Source: an uncultured Ellagibacter sp. (GTDB lineage: Bacteria > Actinomycetota > Coriobacteriia > Coriobacteriales > Eggerthellaceae). From it: 47,329 nucleotides of DNA. Location: contig NZ_CAKUAL010000010.1 of assembly GCF_934636505.1 (NCBI RefSeq), forward strand, positions 1-47,329, in the 5' to 3' direction. Shown piece after piece: positions 7,477-15,397 of this stretch. Position 1 is the first letter of the stretch; every line of letters begins with the position of its first letter. The notes beneath the pieces are model-generated. The model did no database searches and was not told the DNA's origin. It worked only from the letters and a program-made list of their open reading frames with translations. The translations under genes were made by a program, and so were the position numbers.

Positions 7477-9012
7477 TTATCGCTCGCCTTCGTCCACCAG
7501 ATCCATCAAACGCTGCTGGGAGTTCACACCAAGCTTTTGATAGATATGGTAGATATGCGATTTGATAGTGGCAGGCGTCACCATTAGCTGCCCAGCAATG
7601 TACTCGGCGTTACGCCCCTTTGCGAGAAGCGCAAACACTTCGGTTTCGCGCGGGGTGAGTGAATACTTGCGCGACACCTCTTCGCAACGGTCTTGAAAGC
7701 CCTCTGAGTAAAACGGCTCTCCCCCCTCACAAGTGCCCGCGGAGGGTATCACCTCCACCTCCTCGGGCTTCGAGACCGCTTCTATCGCCTTTTGCGCCGC
7801 AACGTCGATGAGCGAATCAAGCCGCCTTTTCGTCTTCGACTCATCACCACCGTAAACAGAGAACGCCACCACAATAACTACAACGAAAACGCAAGTGAAC
7901 AGGTAGAGACTTTCACTGTCGAGGCGGAATACGAAAGCGGCGGCGTAGGCTAGAAGGCATCCGATAAAGAAACCAACCCACGACGGAATTTGACGAAGCG
8001 CGAAACGGCGCACAGGATGCAGACGGAACTCATAGTTCTCGATGCTCACCGAGAACCAAGTGAACATTTGATTATGCGCAAGCGTCGCCAAGGCAACGCA
8101 CGCCCAAATCACACGCAAAGGGCCCTCAAACAGGGGCATCATGAGAAGGCTTACTACCAAAAGTGGCAAAGCGATACGCTGAACAACCCCCACATCGATG
8201 TCGACACGCGAGCCAAGCACGCACCAGACAACTGCGAGAGCAACACCGAAGATGCCGCTTGCACCGCCCATGAGCGCTGCCATGAAGCCTTGATAACACA
8301 CCTCGATGCTCATAAGTCCATACACCGCACCACAACTCGCGACGGAAAAGAACGCGGGAGCAGACAAGTCGGGCACGCGGCGAAAATCCTGCACATTCGG
8401 GATAGAGTTTTTCGGAATGGAGCGCGCAATCATCGCAGCAGACAAGACCGAAATGAAGAGGATGAGACACAATTCGAGCATACTCACCCACAGCTCTCCC
8501 GCAGCGTTCACGATAACGAACAGGAATGTGCCGCCAACCCCTCCCGAGACCACCACCCTCATGGTGAACGACGACTCCATTAGACTGAATATTACGCACC
8601 AGTACGTAGCCAAGATTGCTTGGGAAATTCCGAGCAACGCCCACGAAATCTCAAGAACGATAATCGGGAGAGCACCTGTCGCAGTGTAGGCGCACGCGCA
8701 TATCATAGGCAAAAACGACACGATCAGCGCAGCGACCGCAAGCCTATCTCGATTTTTGAAAAATAAATCAGCTTTCACCGCAAAGAAGCCAAAGGCGAAA
8801 GCAAGCGTCAGCACAGAAATGCATCGTATAACAATTGCCGTCTGAATATCGCAAAACGACAGAAGAGGAAGCGACGGCGAGAACACCACCGACAATTCCC
8901 AACCTATCAAACACGAAAAGCCGGCAACCGCCACCGCGAACAGCGATGCGACGCCGGCTTGCCGCCGAGTCGCCCCCTCCGACGATGCATCTTCCCCTTC
9001 GACGCTTTCCAT
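7477..9012 (-). CDS. LuxR-family regulator with a polytopic membrane N-terminus
   Basis: A 511-residue protein. About twelve hydrophobic segments fill residues 15-390, and a typical LuxR/GerE helix-turn-helix ends the protein (SLTPRETEVFALLAKGRNAEYIAGQ and then VTPATIKSHIYHIYQKLGV, near residues 445-505). This architecture is expanded in Eggerthellaceae, where such genes often lie beside molybdopterin enzymes of aromatic or drug metabolism. The membrane part is thought to sense the substrate. The ATG at 9012 is preceded by GAGGGGGGAGAGG; an upstream start at 9033 has no such site. It is divergent from the zinc-ribbon and transhydroxylase-like genes, so it is the likely regulator of that operon. 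Confidence 0.9.
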   Translation of the reverse strand: MESVEGEDASSEGATRRQAGVASLFAVAVAGFSCLIGWELSVVFSPSLPLLSFCDIQTAIVIRCISVLTLAFAFGFFAVKADLFFKNRDRLAVAALIVSFLPMICACAYTATGALPIIVLEISWALLGISQAILATYWCVIFSLMESSFTMRVVVSGGVGGTFLFVIVNAAGELWVSMLELCLILFISVLSAAMIARSIPKNSIPNVQDFRRVPDLSAPAFFSVASCGAVYGLMSIEVCYQGFMAALMGGASGIFGVALAVVWCVLGSRVDIDVGVVQRIALPLLVVSLLMMPLFEGPLRVIWACVALATLAHNQMFTWFSVSIENYEFRLHPVRRFALRQIPSWVGFFIGCLLAYAAAFVFRLDSESLYLFTCVFVVVIVVAFSVYGGDESKTKRRLDSLIDVAAQKAIEAVSKPEEVEVIPSAGTCEGGEPFYSEGFQDRCEEVSRKYSLTPRETEVFALLAKGRNAEYIAGQLMVTPATIKSHIYHIYQKLGVNSQQRLMDLVDEGER

Positions 9013-9234
9013 ACCTCTCCCCCCTCTAAACATCTGGGTATGACACGATCCCTCAAGTTGCTCTCATTTCAATATTACCAGCTGTCGACCAGGCACACCC
9101 AATAAAAGATACTCCATTTAGTTAAAAGAGAGGCGCGCTTAAAAAAGGTGTCCCGCTGGCAACAAGAAGGCTGTCAAGCTGGCTTCTCGTTTTTCCGATG
9201 CGCCTTTCAACCAAACGAGCGAGAGGGGAAATTC

Positions 9235-9504
9235 ATGTGTTTCAGACCACCAAGCGTCGATCAGGGTCCTGTCAAATGTCCGAAATGCGGAGCGATGGTT
9301 GACCCAAACCTCGATGCATGTCCCAAGTGCGGAGCCAAAGCGACTGCCGCCGTCGGGGCGCCGCCCGTGCCAGGGGCGCCAAGCGCACCTTCGATTCCAA
9401 AGGTCCCCGGTGCAGCGGGTGCACCTTCCGTACCGAGTGTGCCAAAGACACCGAGCGTTCCCTCTGTCCCCGGAGCGCCAAAAGTCAATGTGCCTCGGGG
9501 GTAG
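9235..9504 (+). CDS. small double-zinc-ribbon protein with a Pro-Ser-Val tail
   Basis: An 89-residue protein. Its first third has two CPKCG knuckles (VKCPKCGAMVDPN and DACPKCGAKA), a four-cysteine zinc ribbon. The rest is a low-complexity tail of alternating Pro, Ser, Val, Ala and Gly with repeated PSVP and PGAP units. The ATG at 9235 follows GAGAGGGGAA; an earlier in-frame start at 9148 has no ribosome site. It ends 95 bases before the large molybdoenzyme subunit and is on the same strand, so it is probably the first gene of that operon. It has no known function. A chaperone or assembly factor for the enzyme is possible but not shown. Confidence 0.75.
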   Translation: MCFRPPSVDQGPVKCPKCGAMVDPNLDACPKCGAKATAAVGAPPVPGAPSAPSIPKVPGAAGAPSVPSVPKTPSVPSVPGAPKVNVPRG

Positions 9505-9599
9505 TCAAAAGCGAATATTTGGGGGCACGCAGCATTTAATCCATGGATAAGCCGGGGAAATCCCGACTCAATCAGACGAGAGCAAGGAGAGGAGCACGC

Positions 9600-12221
9600 A
9601 TGAGCAAGAACGCAAAGGGGACACCGATTGTCAAGGGCCTCGGATTTGACAGCTTCGGACTCGGCGCCAACGCCTGCACAGTTGACATCGATGAGGAGGC
9701 GAACAAAATCCTGCGTATCAGGCCGTTTCATTTCGACGAGCATCAAACTCCCGAGGAATTAAACGCCTGGAAAATCGAAGCAAGGGGAAAAACCTTCGAG
9801 CCAGGCTTTAAAACACTGATTTCGCCATTGTCGCTTTGCTACAAGAAGCGCGTCTATTCTAAAAACCGCATCCCCTACCCTATGAAGCGCATTGACTGGG
9901 ATCCGGCGGGGGAACGCAATCCACAAAATCGCGGCACAAGCGGTTATGAGCGCATCAGCTGGGACGAGGCAGCAGAAATCGTTGCAGCCGAAATCAAGCG
10001 CATGCATGATGAATATGCCCCGGAGGCAATCCTATGCGAAATTGACGGCCACGGCGAAACGAAAGTGGTGCACGCGAGCCACGGCTGTATTACCCATCTA
10101 CTCGATCTGTGCGGCGGGTTTACCTTGCAGTCCCGCCAGCCCGACAGCTGGGAAGGCTGGTATTGGGGCGCCAAGCATATCTGGGGCATGGACCCGCTCG
10201 GACAACAGAACAAGCAGAACAACGTAATTAAAGACATTTCCGAAAACGGCGATGCAGTATTGTTCTGGGGCTGCGACCCTGAGACCACTCCCCTCGGCTG
10301 GGGAGGATACATGGCAAGCCGAATCTGCTTCTGGTTCACAGAGATTGGGGTGAAGCAAATTCACATCTCCCCCGACGTGAACTATGCCAATGCCGTGCAC
10401 GCCGACAAGTGGATCCCCGTCCTTCCCAACACCGACGCCGCGCTGCAGCTTGCCATCGCCTATACCTGGATAAAGGACAGAACCTTCGACCAGGAATATC
10501 TCGATACTCATGCTGTTGGCTTCGAGAACTTCAAGTACTACGTTTTAGGCGGCGAGGACGGCGTTCCGAAGACGCCGAAGTGGGCCGAAAAGATCTGCGG
10601 CGTGCCTTCCTACACCATCAAGGCGCTCGCCCGCTACTGGGCCAAGCACGCAGTCTCCATTGCGCATTGCAACGGCGGCTCGTTCATCCGCTCATGCTTC
10701 GCGCACGAACCGGCGCGTCTCGAAGTGGCACTTCTGGGCATGCAGGGTCTCGGAAAGCCTGGCGCCAACCAGTTCAAATTCATGGAGTGGACGCTCTTCG
10801 GCATTCCCACGCTTGACCCCCTGCCCCCTTCGACGCATATCCCCAGTCTGGGAGCTGCGTATCGCGGATACGTCACCGGAACCAAGACAAGCTTCATCCC
10901 CAAGACCATGATTCCCGAAGCAATCATGAACCCACCCGTCTCATGGTACGGGCACATCTCTGCTGGCTTGCCTCGTGAAGACCAGTTTGACGGCCCTTAC
11001 ACCTTCCCGCCCGAAGGCGGAAGCCGCGTGCACATGATTTGGTCCGATTCGCCCTGCTGGGAAACATGCTGGAACGGCGGGTTCAAAATGCAGGATGCGC
11101 TGCGCGACGAGTCGATCGAGTGCGTCGTGGTGCAGCATCCCTGGATGGAAAACGACACCATGTTCGCCGACATCATCCTTCCCTCGAATACCAAATTCGA
11201 AACGGAAGACATCGGGACGGATTGCGACTCAGGCCAGTGGAACGTCGTGTTCTATGAGCGCCAGGCAATTAAGCCTTTAGGCGAGTCGAAATCTGACAAA
11301 GAAGTCGTCGCAGAAGTAGCCAAGAAACTCGAGAGGTTCGGCGGCATATACGAAGGTATCTACGACAAATATCTGGGGGGGAAAACCGACGACGAGTGGA
11401 TTCGCGTGGGCTTTGACACAAGTGGCGCTCCCGAAGGCATGTCCTTTGAAGAATTCAAAGAGAAGCAGTACTACGCCTTCCCCACTCGCGAGGACTGGAA
11501 GGACATCCCCGCTGGCGTGCGTGAGTTCCACGACGACCCCGAGGCAAACCCGCTCCGCACACCATCAGGCAAGCTGGAGTACTATTCCACCACGCTTGCA
11601 CAGAACTTCCCCGACGACAAAGAGCGTGGTCCCATTCCGCATTGGGTTGACGAAGGCGCCGGGCATCAGGAACGCCAGTATCTGGAGCGCGGTCGTAAGT
11701 ATCCGTTCCTGCTGGTATCTAACCACCCGCATTTCCGCGTGCATGCCCAGCACGACGACGTCACGTGGTTCCGCGAAATGGAAACCTGCAAAGTGACCGG
11801 CCCCGATGGCTACAAGTATGAACCCGTATGGGTGAACCCAATCGATGCGGGCAAGCTCAGTCTCGAAACGGGAGACGTGGTGCGCGTATACAATGAGCGC
11901 GGTGCCGTGCTCGGCGGCGTTATCGTGTCAGAGCGCATTATGCCAGGCGCAGTTTATCAGGATCACGGCGCGCGCTGCGACTCCATTGTGCTAGGAGAGG
12001 GCGGTCTCGACCGCGGCGGCGCGAACAACCTTATCGCTCCAACCGCCTGCACGTCCAATCATGCCCACGGCGAAGTGACAAGCGGCTTTTTGGTAAACAT
12101 CGAGAAGGTTGATGTGCACAAGCTTGCCGAGGAATATCCCGAAGCGTTCGGGCGCGACTACGATCCAGCGTGCGGTCTTGTTGCCACTGCGCGCGTCGTC
12201 AACGGAAAGGAAGGCGAATAG
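9600..12221 (+). CDS. molybdopterin oxidoreductase, pyrogallol-phloroglucinol transhydroxylase-like large subunit
   Basis: An 873-residue enzyme of the DMSO-reductase family. It has no Tat signal and no N-terminal Cys motif for an Fe-S cluster, so it is a cytoplasmic subunit that relies on its partner for clusters. Both the length and these absences match the Pelobacter transhydroxylase alpha subunit. A Gln-Pro-Asp-Ser-Trp segment at residues 180-184 fits the Asp-Ser-Trp stretch in which that enzyme's molybdenum-ligand serine lies (from memory). Other landmarks are ERISWDEAAEIVAAEIKR, WGCDPETTPLGWGG, and the C-terminal cofactor-binding domain with LLVSNHPHFRVHAQHDD and SNHAHGEVTSGF. The ATG at 9600 has AAGGAGAGGAG upstream. 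The substrate is probably a phenol or polyphenol, but family members also include catechol dehydroxylases. Confidence 0.85.
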   Translation: MSKNAKGTPIVKGLGFDSFGLGANACTVDIDEEANKILRIRPFHFDEHQTPEELNAWKIEARGKTFEPGFKTLISPLSLCYKKRVYSKNRIPYPMKRIDWDPAGERNPQNRGTSGYERISWDEAAEIVAAEIKRMHDEYAPEAILCEIDGHGETKVVHASHGCITHLLDLCGGFTLQSRQPDSWEGWYWGAKHIWGMDPLGQQNKQNNVIKDISENGDAVLFWGCDPETTPLGWGGYMASRICFWFTEIGVKQIHISPDVNYANAVHADKWIPVLPNTDAALQLAIAYTWIKDRTFDQEYLDTHAVGFENFKYYVLGGEDGVPKTPKWAEKICGVPSYTIKALARYWAKHAVSIAHCNGGSFIRSCFAHEPARLEVALLGMQGLGKPGANQFKFMEWTLFGIPTLDPLPPSTHIPSLGAAYRGYVTGTKTSFIPKTMIPEAIMNPPVSWYGHISAGLPREDQFDGPYTFPPEGGSRVHMIWSDSPCWETCWNGGFKMQDALRDESIECVVVQHPWMENDTMFADIILPSNTKFETEDIGTDCDSGQWNVVFYERQAIKPLGESKSDKEVVAEVAKKLERFGGIYEGIYDKYLGGKTDDEWIRVGFDTSGAPEGMSFEEFKEKQYYAFPTREDWKDIPAGVREFHDDPEANPLRTPSGKLEYYSTTLAQNFPDDKERGPIPHWVDEGAGHQERQYLERGRKYPFLLVSNHPHFRVHAQHDDVTWFREMETCKVTGPDGYKYEPVWVNPIDAGKLSLETGDVVRVYNERGAVLGGVIVSERIMPGAVYQDHGARCDSIVLGEGGLDRGGANNLIAPTACTSNHAHGEVTSGFLVNIEKVDVHKLAEEYPEAFGRDYDPACGLVATARVVNGKEGE

Positions 12222-12223
12222 CC

Positions 12224-13051
12224 ATGGGCAAGGTTTTCATCTTCGATGCAGCAAAGTGCAACGGGTGCCGCAACTGTCAGCTAGCATGCAAGGACGAGCA
12301 TGTCGACAACGAATGGCTTCCCTATGCTAAACCCCAACCCGACACTGGGCAATTTTGGACCTCCATGGAAGAAATCATTCGAGGGCAAGTTCCCAAGGTG
12401 AAGGTATCCTACGTGATACATCGCTGCCAACACTGTGACAACGCCCCATGCATGAAAGCCGCACCCGACGCGGTATACAAGCGCGAAGATGGCTTGGTTA
12501 TCATCGATCCCGTGAAGGCCGAAGGCAAGCGCGAGCTTGTAGATGCCTGCCCCTATGGCGCCATCTTCTGGAACGAGGAACTCGCAATCCCTCAGAAGTG
12601 CACTGGATGCGCTCACCTGGTCGACGAGGGAGAGCTTCCCCACTGCGTTGACGTATGTCCGCACGAAGCACTGCGCTTTGGAGACGAGGAGGATTTTGCT
12701 GACGATATTGCAAAAGCCGAGGCCATCATGCCCGAGCGGGCCGCCAGTGACGAGCCGCGCATGTACTATCTGAACCTGCCCAAGCGATTCATCGGCGGCA
12801 TCATCGTTGATCTCGAGGCTGACGAAGTCATCATAGGAGCCAAGATCACACTCGAGAATCTCAATTCCGGCGAAATCAAGGTGACCGAATCTGACGACTT
12901 CGGCGACTTCTGGTTCCACCAGATTCCCGCCGCAAAGTTTAGGGTATACGTCGAAGCCAATGGCTATCTCACTCGTGTCATCGAGGCAGATACCACCAAT
13001 GAAGATAAAAACGTTGGCCCGATCGAGCTCTATATCAACCAGTTAGGGTAG
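12224..13051 (+). CDS. transhydroxylase-like Fe-S subunit with C-terminal beta-barrel domain
   Basis: A 275-residue electron-transfer subunit starting two bases after the large-subunit stop. It has twelve ligand cysteines for three [4Fe-4S] clusters: CNGCRNCQLAC near the N-terminus, CQHCDNAPC with a later DACPYG, and CTGCAHL with HCVDVC. After about residue 185 there is a further 85-residue domain (FIGGIIVDLEADEVIIGAK, GDFWFHQIPAAKFRVYVE, NGYLTRVI) resembling a Cna_B/carboxypeptidase-regulatory-like fold. That domain and the total length match the transhydroxylase beta subunit, and an ordinary DmsB-like subunit lacks it. No membrane anchor gene follows; a terminator lies 24 bases downstream. 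Confidence 0.87.
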   Translation: MGKVFIFDAAKCNGCRNCQLACKDEHVDNEWLPYAKPQPDTGQFWTSMEEIIRGQVPKVKVSYVIHRCQHCDNAPCMKAAPDAVYKREDGLVIIDPVKAEGKRELVDACPYGAIFWNEELAIPQKCTGCAHLVDEGELPHCVDVCPHEALRFGDEEDFADDIAKAEAIMPERAASDEPRMYYLNLPKRFIGGIIVDLEADEVIIGAKITLENLNSGEIKVTESDDFGDFWFHQIPAAKFRVYVEANGYLTRVIEADTTNEDKNVGPIELYINQLG

Positions 13052-13074
13052 CAACGTCCCACGCCGCATTTTTC

Positions 13075-13109
13075 AAAGCCCAAGCCTCTATAGGCTTGGG
13101 CTTTTTGCT
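13075..13109 (+). terminator. intrinsic terminator of the transhydroxylase-like operon
   Basis: AAAGCCCAAGCC and GGCTTGGGCTTT form a 12-base stem with a 6-base loop, with the T-run inside and after the second arm, 24 bases after the Fe-S subunit stop. Confidence 0.9.
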
Positions 13110-13112
13110 TCC

Positions 13113-13136
13113 TAATATCACTGTATCGTGATATTA
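13113..13136 (+). promoter_or_regulatory. palindromic operator upstream of the DUF4160-DUF2442 pair
   Basis: TAATATCAC at 13113-13121 and GTGATATTA at 13128-13136 are exact reverse complements separated by six bases, about 30 bases before the DUF4160 start. The AT-rich 3' arm (TATTAT) could serve as a -10 box. The position fits autoregulation by the helix-turn-helix part of the DUF2442 protein. Confidence 0.6.
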
Positions 13137-13165
13137 TATTATCTGCAAGATTGGAAAGGGGAGTT

Positions 13166-13420
13166 ATGCCAGTACTTTCAACTTTTTACGGAATCGTGAT
13201 TCGGATGTACTTTCTGCAATCAGAGCACAACCCTCCCCATGTTCATGCAATTTACGGCGAAGACACCGCCGCGTTCGATATCAATACAGGCGAATTGCTC
13301 GATGGCAAGTTGCCTGCGCGCGCATCTGGCATGGTCAGGGAGTGGATTGGAATCAATCGCGATGCCCTGCTCGACATGTGGGAAACGCAGGAATTCAAGA
13401 AGCTCGACCCGTTGAGTTAA
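13166..13420 (+). CDS. DUF4160 domain protein
   Basis: An 84-residue protein matching DUF4160 throughout. The start is MPVLSTFYGIVIRMYFLQSEHNPPH-like, and the family's core HNPPHVHAIYGE is clear at about residues 23-34. It ends with a leucine- and tryptophan-rich helix (REWIGINRDALLDMWE). The ATG at 13166 follows AAGGGGAG; an in-frame TTG five codons earlier overlaps this site. It is followed after 11 bases by a DUF2442 protein. DUF4160/DUF2442 pairs are widespread and have been suggested to act as toxin-antitoxin-like modules, but no activity is established to my knowledge. Confidence 0.85.
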   Translation: MPVLSTFYGIVIRMYFLQSEHNPPHVHAIYGEDTAAFDINTGELLDGKLPARASGMVREWIGINRDALLDMWETQEFKKLDPLS

Positions 13421-13431
13421 GGAGGTATTCG

Positions 13432-13866
13432 ATGTTTCACAAAATCAAAGACGTCTATCCACTGCCCAACATGAAGCTTAGTGTTCTATTCATCGACGGA
13501 ACCACGAAGAGATACGATGTCGCCCCGCTCGCAATGAGAATTCCCGCTTTCAAAGCCCTCGAAGACGACTCGCTGTTCAACGACGTCCAAGTCGACGTCG
13601 GCGGCTACGGCATCATATGGAATGACGACATTGATCTTTCGTGCGATGAGCTCTGGTACAACGGGGTCACAGAAAGCACGCCTTTTGACGACCTTATGTC
13701 ATTCGCTGACGCCTCGGAGCTGTGGGGGTTGAGCGAATCGACACTTCGCAAGGCAGTTTCATATGGAAAGATCGTCTCAGGCATTGATGCACGAAAATAC
13801 GGGAAACAGTGGATTGTAACAAAAGACGCCATGCAGAGAGAATACGGCGATCCAGTTTCCGCATAG
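13432..13866 (+). CDS. DUF2442 protein with C-terminal helix-turn-helix
   Basis: A 144-residue protein. The N-terminal 75 residues match DUF2442 (IKDVYPLPNMKLSVLFIDGTTKRYD, then VDVGGYGIIWNDDIDLSCDELWYNG). A second part has an excisionase-like helix-turn-helix (SFADASELWGLSESTLRKAV, then ARKYGKQWIVTKDAM). The GGAGG ribosome site starts immediately after the DUF4160 stop, so the two genes are one unit. The DNA-binding part suggests it is the regulatory partner and may bind the palindrome at 13113-13136. A bidirectional terminator follows. Confidence 0.82.
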   Translation: MFHKIKDVYPLPNMKLSVLFIDGTTKRYDVAPLAMRIPAFKALEDDSLFNDVQVDVGGYGIIWNDDIDLSCDELWYNGVTESTPFDDLMSFADASELWGLSESTLRKAVSYGKIVSGIDARKYGKQWIVTKDAMQREYGDPVSA

Positions 13867-13872
13867 CACAAA

Positions 13873-13906
13873 AAGGCCTGCCATCACGAAGCGGATCGCA
13901 GGCCTT
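13873..13906. terminator. hairpin between DUF2442 and DASS transporter genes
   Basis: AAGGCCTGC at 13873-13881 and GCAGGCCTT at 13898-13906 form a 9-base stem between two convergent genes. A-rich sequence on the left gives a T-run on the minus strand (CCTTTTTGTG), so it should stop the transporter transcript. On the plus strand it ends the DUF2442 transcript less strongly. Confidence 0.75.
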
Positions 13907-13937
13907 GATAGATAAGTTTTGAAAACGTTGAAACTAG

Positions 13938-15350
13938 CTAGATACCCAAGATTCCCACGATAAACGGCATCCATGCCGCCATGAGAAGAACGAGCACAAT
14001 GGATGGGATAATGCCCGTTTTGAACATATCACCAAAGGTATAGTAACCCTCACCGTACGTTAACATGACCGTCGGGTTCACCGGCATGAGGTAGTTGCCA
14101 GCAACGACAACCGCCAAAGCAATAGTCGGAACAGCAGGCGACATGCCGAACCCTGCGCACAGCGTGATCATAATCGGCAGGAAGATACCGAGAATAGCGA
14201 CGCCAATCGGGCAGACGGTATGCAGGATATACACGAAGGCAAGCATAAGCGCCAACGCCGCAAACGAGCTCAGACTCATAACGCCACTATTGGTGATAAG
14301 GCCAGCCAGAAACGCAGCGCCACCCGTAGACTCGATAACCGAACCAAGCGACATGATGGTTCCGCACATGAGCACAATGCCCCAGGGCACGGCGTCCTGA
14401 AATTCCTTCCAAGACAGGAGTTGCATGCCGGGAAGAAACATCACGGTAAGACCGATCAATGCAACGACCGTAGCGTTCAGCACCGGAATCCAGTTGCCGG
14501 CAATCCAGAGAACGAGCAAGCCGAGCACAACAATAATAGCCTTGATTTCATAGGGCTCAATCTTCTTAGCTGCGGCAGCCTGTTCACGGATGCCCTGAAG
14601 GCACTCGTCGGTAATGGGTTCGGGCTTCAGAATCTGAGTGATAAAGAACCAGGTGACGGGAACCATCACGATAACCACCGGCAACGCGACGATGACCCAA
14701 TCGAGGAACGAGATCGACGCGCCCGTAGCCTTCTGAAGAATATTCATTGCAACAACGTTGAAAGAGCTACCTGCCGGCGTTGCCATGCCGCCCGTGACGG
14801 CAGAAATCGGGATACCGATCATCAAGCAGCGTCCAAGATTGGATTCTAAGGGTTTGGCGTTTGCAGCTTTCAGGATGGCAAGTGCGAAACCAAGAAACAG
14901 GACCGTGCAAGGCACGTCAGACATAATCGTGGAGACAAGCGTGGTCGCAATCATAAAGCCCAGAACGAGCTTGCGAGAATTCGATCCCGTCCATTTGATG
15001 AGAGCCCCAATAAGACGAGTACCCCAGTTGGTCTTCAACATGATAACGGGCAGCGAGAACACCGCAATGATGAAGAACAGTGCCGGACTAGCAAAACCGC
15101 CAATTGCCTGGCCCAAGCCGCCAACGATACCTAAAACCGGACACATTACAATGATGAAAAGTGCCGTAACGCCCAAAGGCAGCGCAGATGTAACCCACAA
15201 GGACACCAGCGCCAAAAGCAAGCCGAGTGTCATGACCCCTTCGTGACCGAGCGTCTCGCTTCCTGGAATGAAAATCGATCCTACGATAAATACAGCTGCC
15301 AAAGCAATACCAATGAGACGTTTCGACATGGGTACGTTCGTGCTTTCCAT
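13938..15350 (-). CDS. DASS-family (SLC13) anion transporter
   Basis: A 470-residue transporter with about twelve membrane segments. Two matching halves carry the DASS hairpins: SDVPCTVLFLGFALA with the TPAGSSFNVVAMNIL segment in the first half, and NYLMPVNPTVMLTYGEGYY in the second. The family moves di- and tricarboxylates or related anions with sodium. The ATG at 15350 has AAGGAGGAG upstream. It is the last gene of a minus-strand series (molybdoenzyme, ferredoxin, LysR, MFS, DASS), 47 bases after the MFS gene. It may import an organic-acid substrate or export its product; the specific substrate is not readable. Confidence 0.88.
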   Translation of the reverse strand: MESTNVPMSKRLIGIALAAVFIVGSIFIPGSETLGHEGVMTLGLLLALVSLWVTSALPLGVTALFIIVMCPVLGIVGGLGQAIGGFASPALFFIIAVFSLPVIMLKTNWGTRLIGALIKWTGSNSRKLVLGFMIATTLVSTIMSDVPCTVLFLGFALAILKAANAKPLESNLGRCLMIGIPISAVTGGMATPAGSSFNVVAMNILQKATGASISFLDWVIVALPVVIVMVPVTWFFITQILKPEPITDECLQGIREQAAAAKKIEPYEIKAIIVVLGLLVLWIAGNWIPVLNATVVALIGLTVMFLPGMQLLSWKEFQDAVPWGIVLMCGTIMSLGSVIESTGGAAFLAGLITNSGVMSLSSFAALALMLAFVYILHTVCPIGVAILGIFLPIMITLCAGFGMSPAVPTIALAVVVAGNYLMPVNPTVMLTYGEGYYTFGDMFKTGIIPSIVLVLLMAAWMPFIVGILGI

Positions 15351-15397
15351 TATCTCCTCCTTATAGATTTATAGACACAACAGAAACGGACTCCCAT

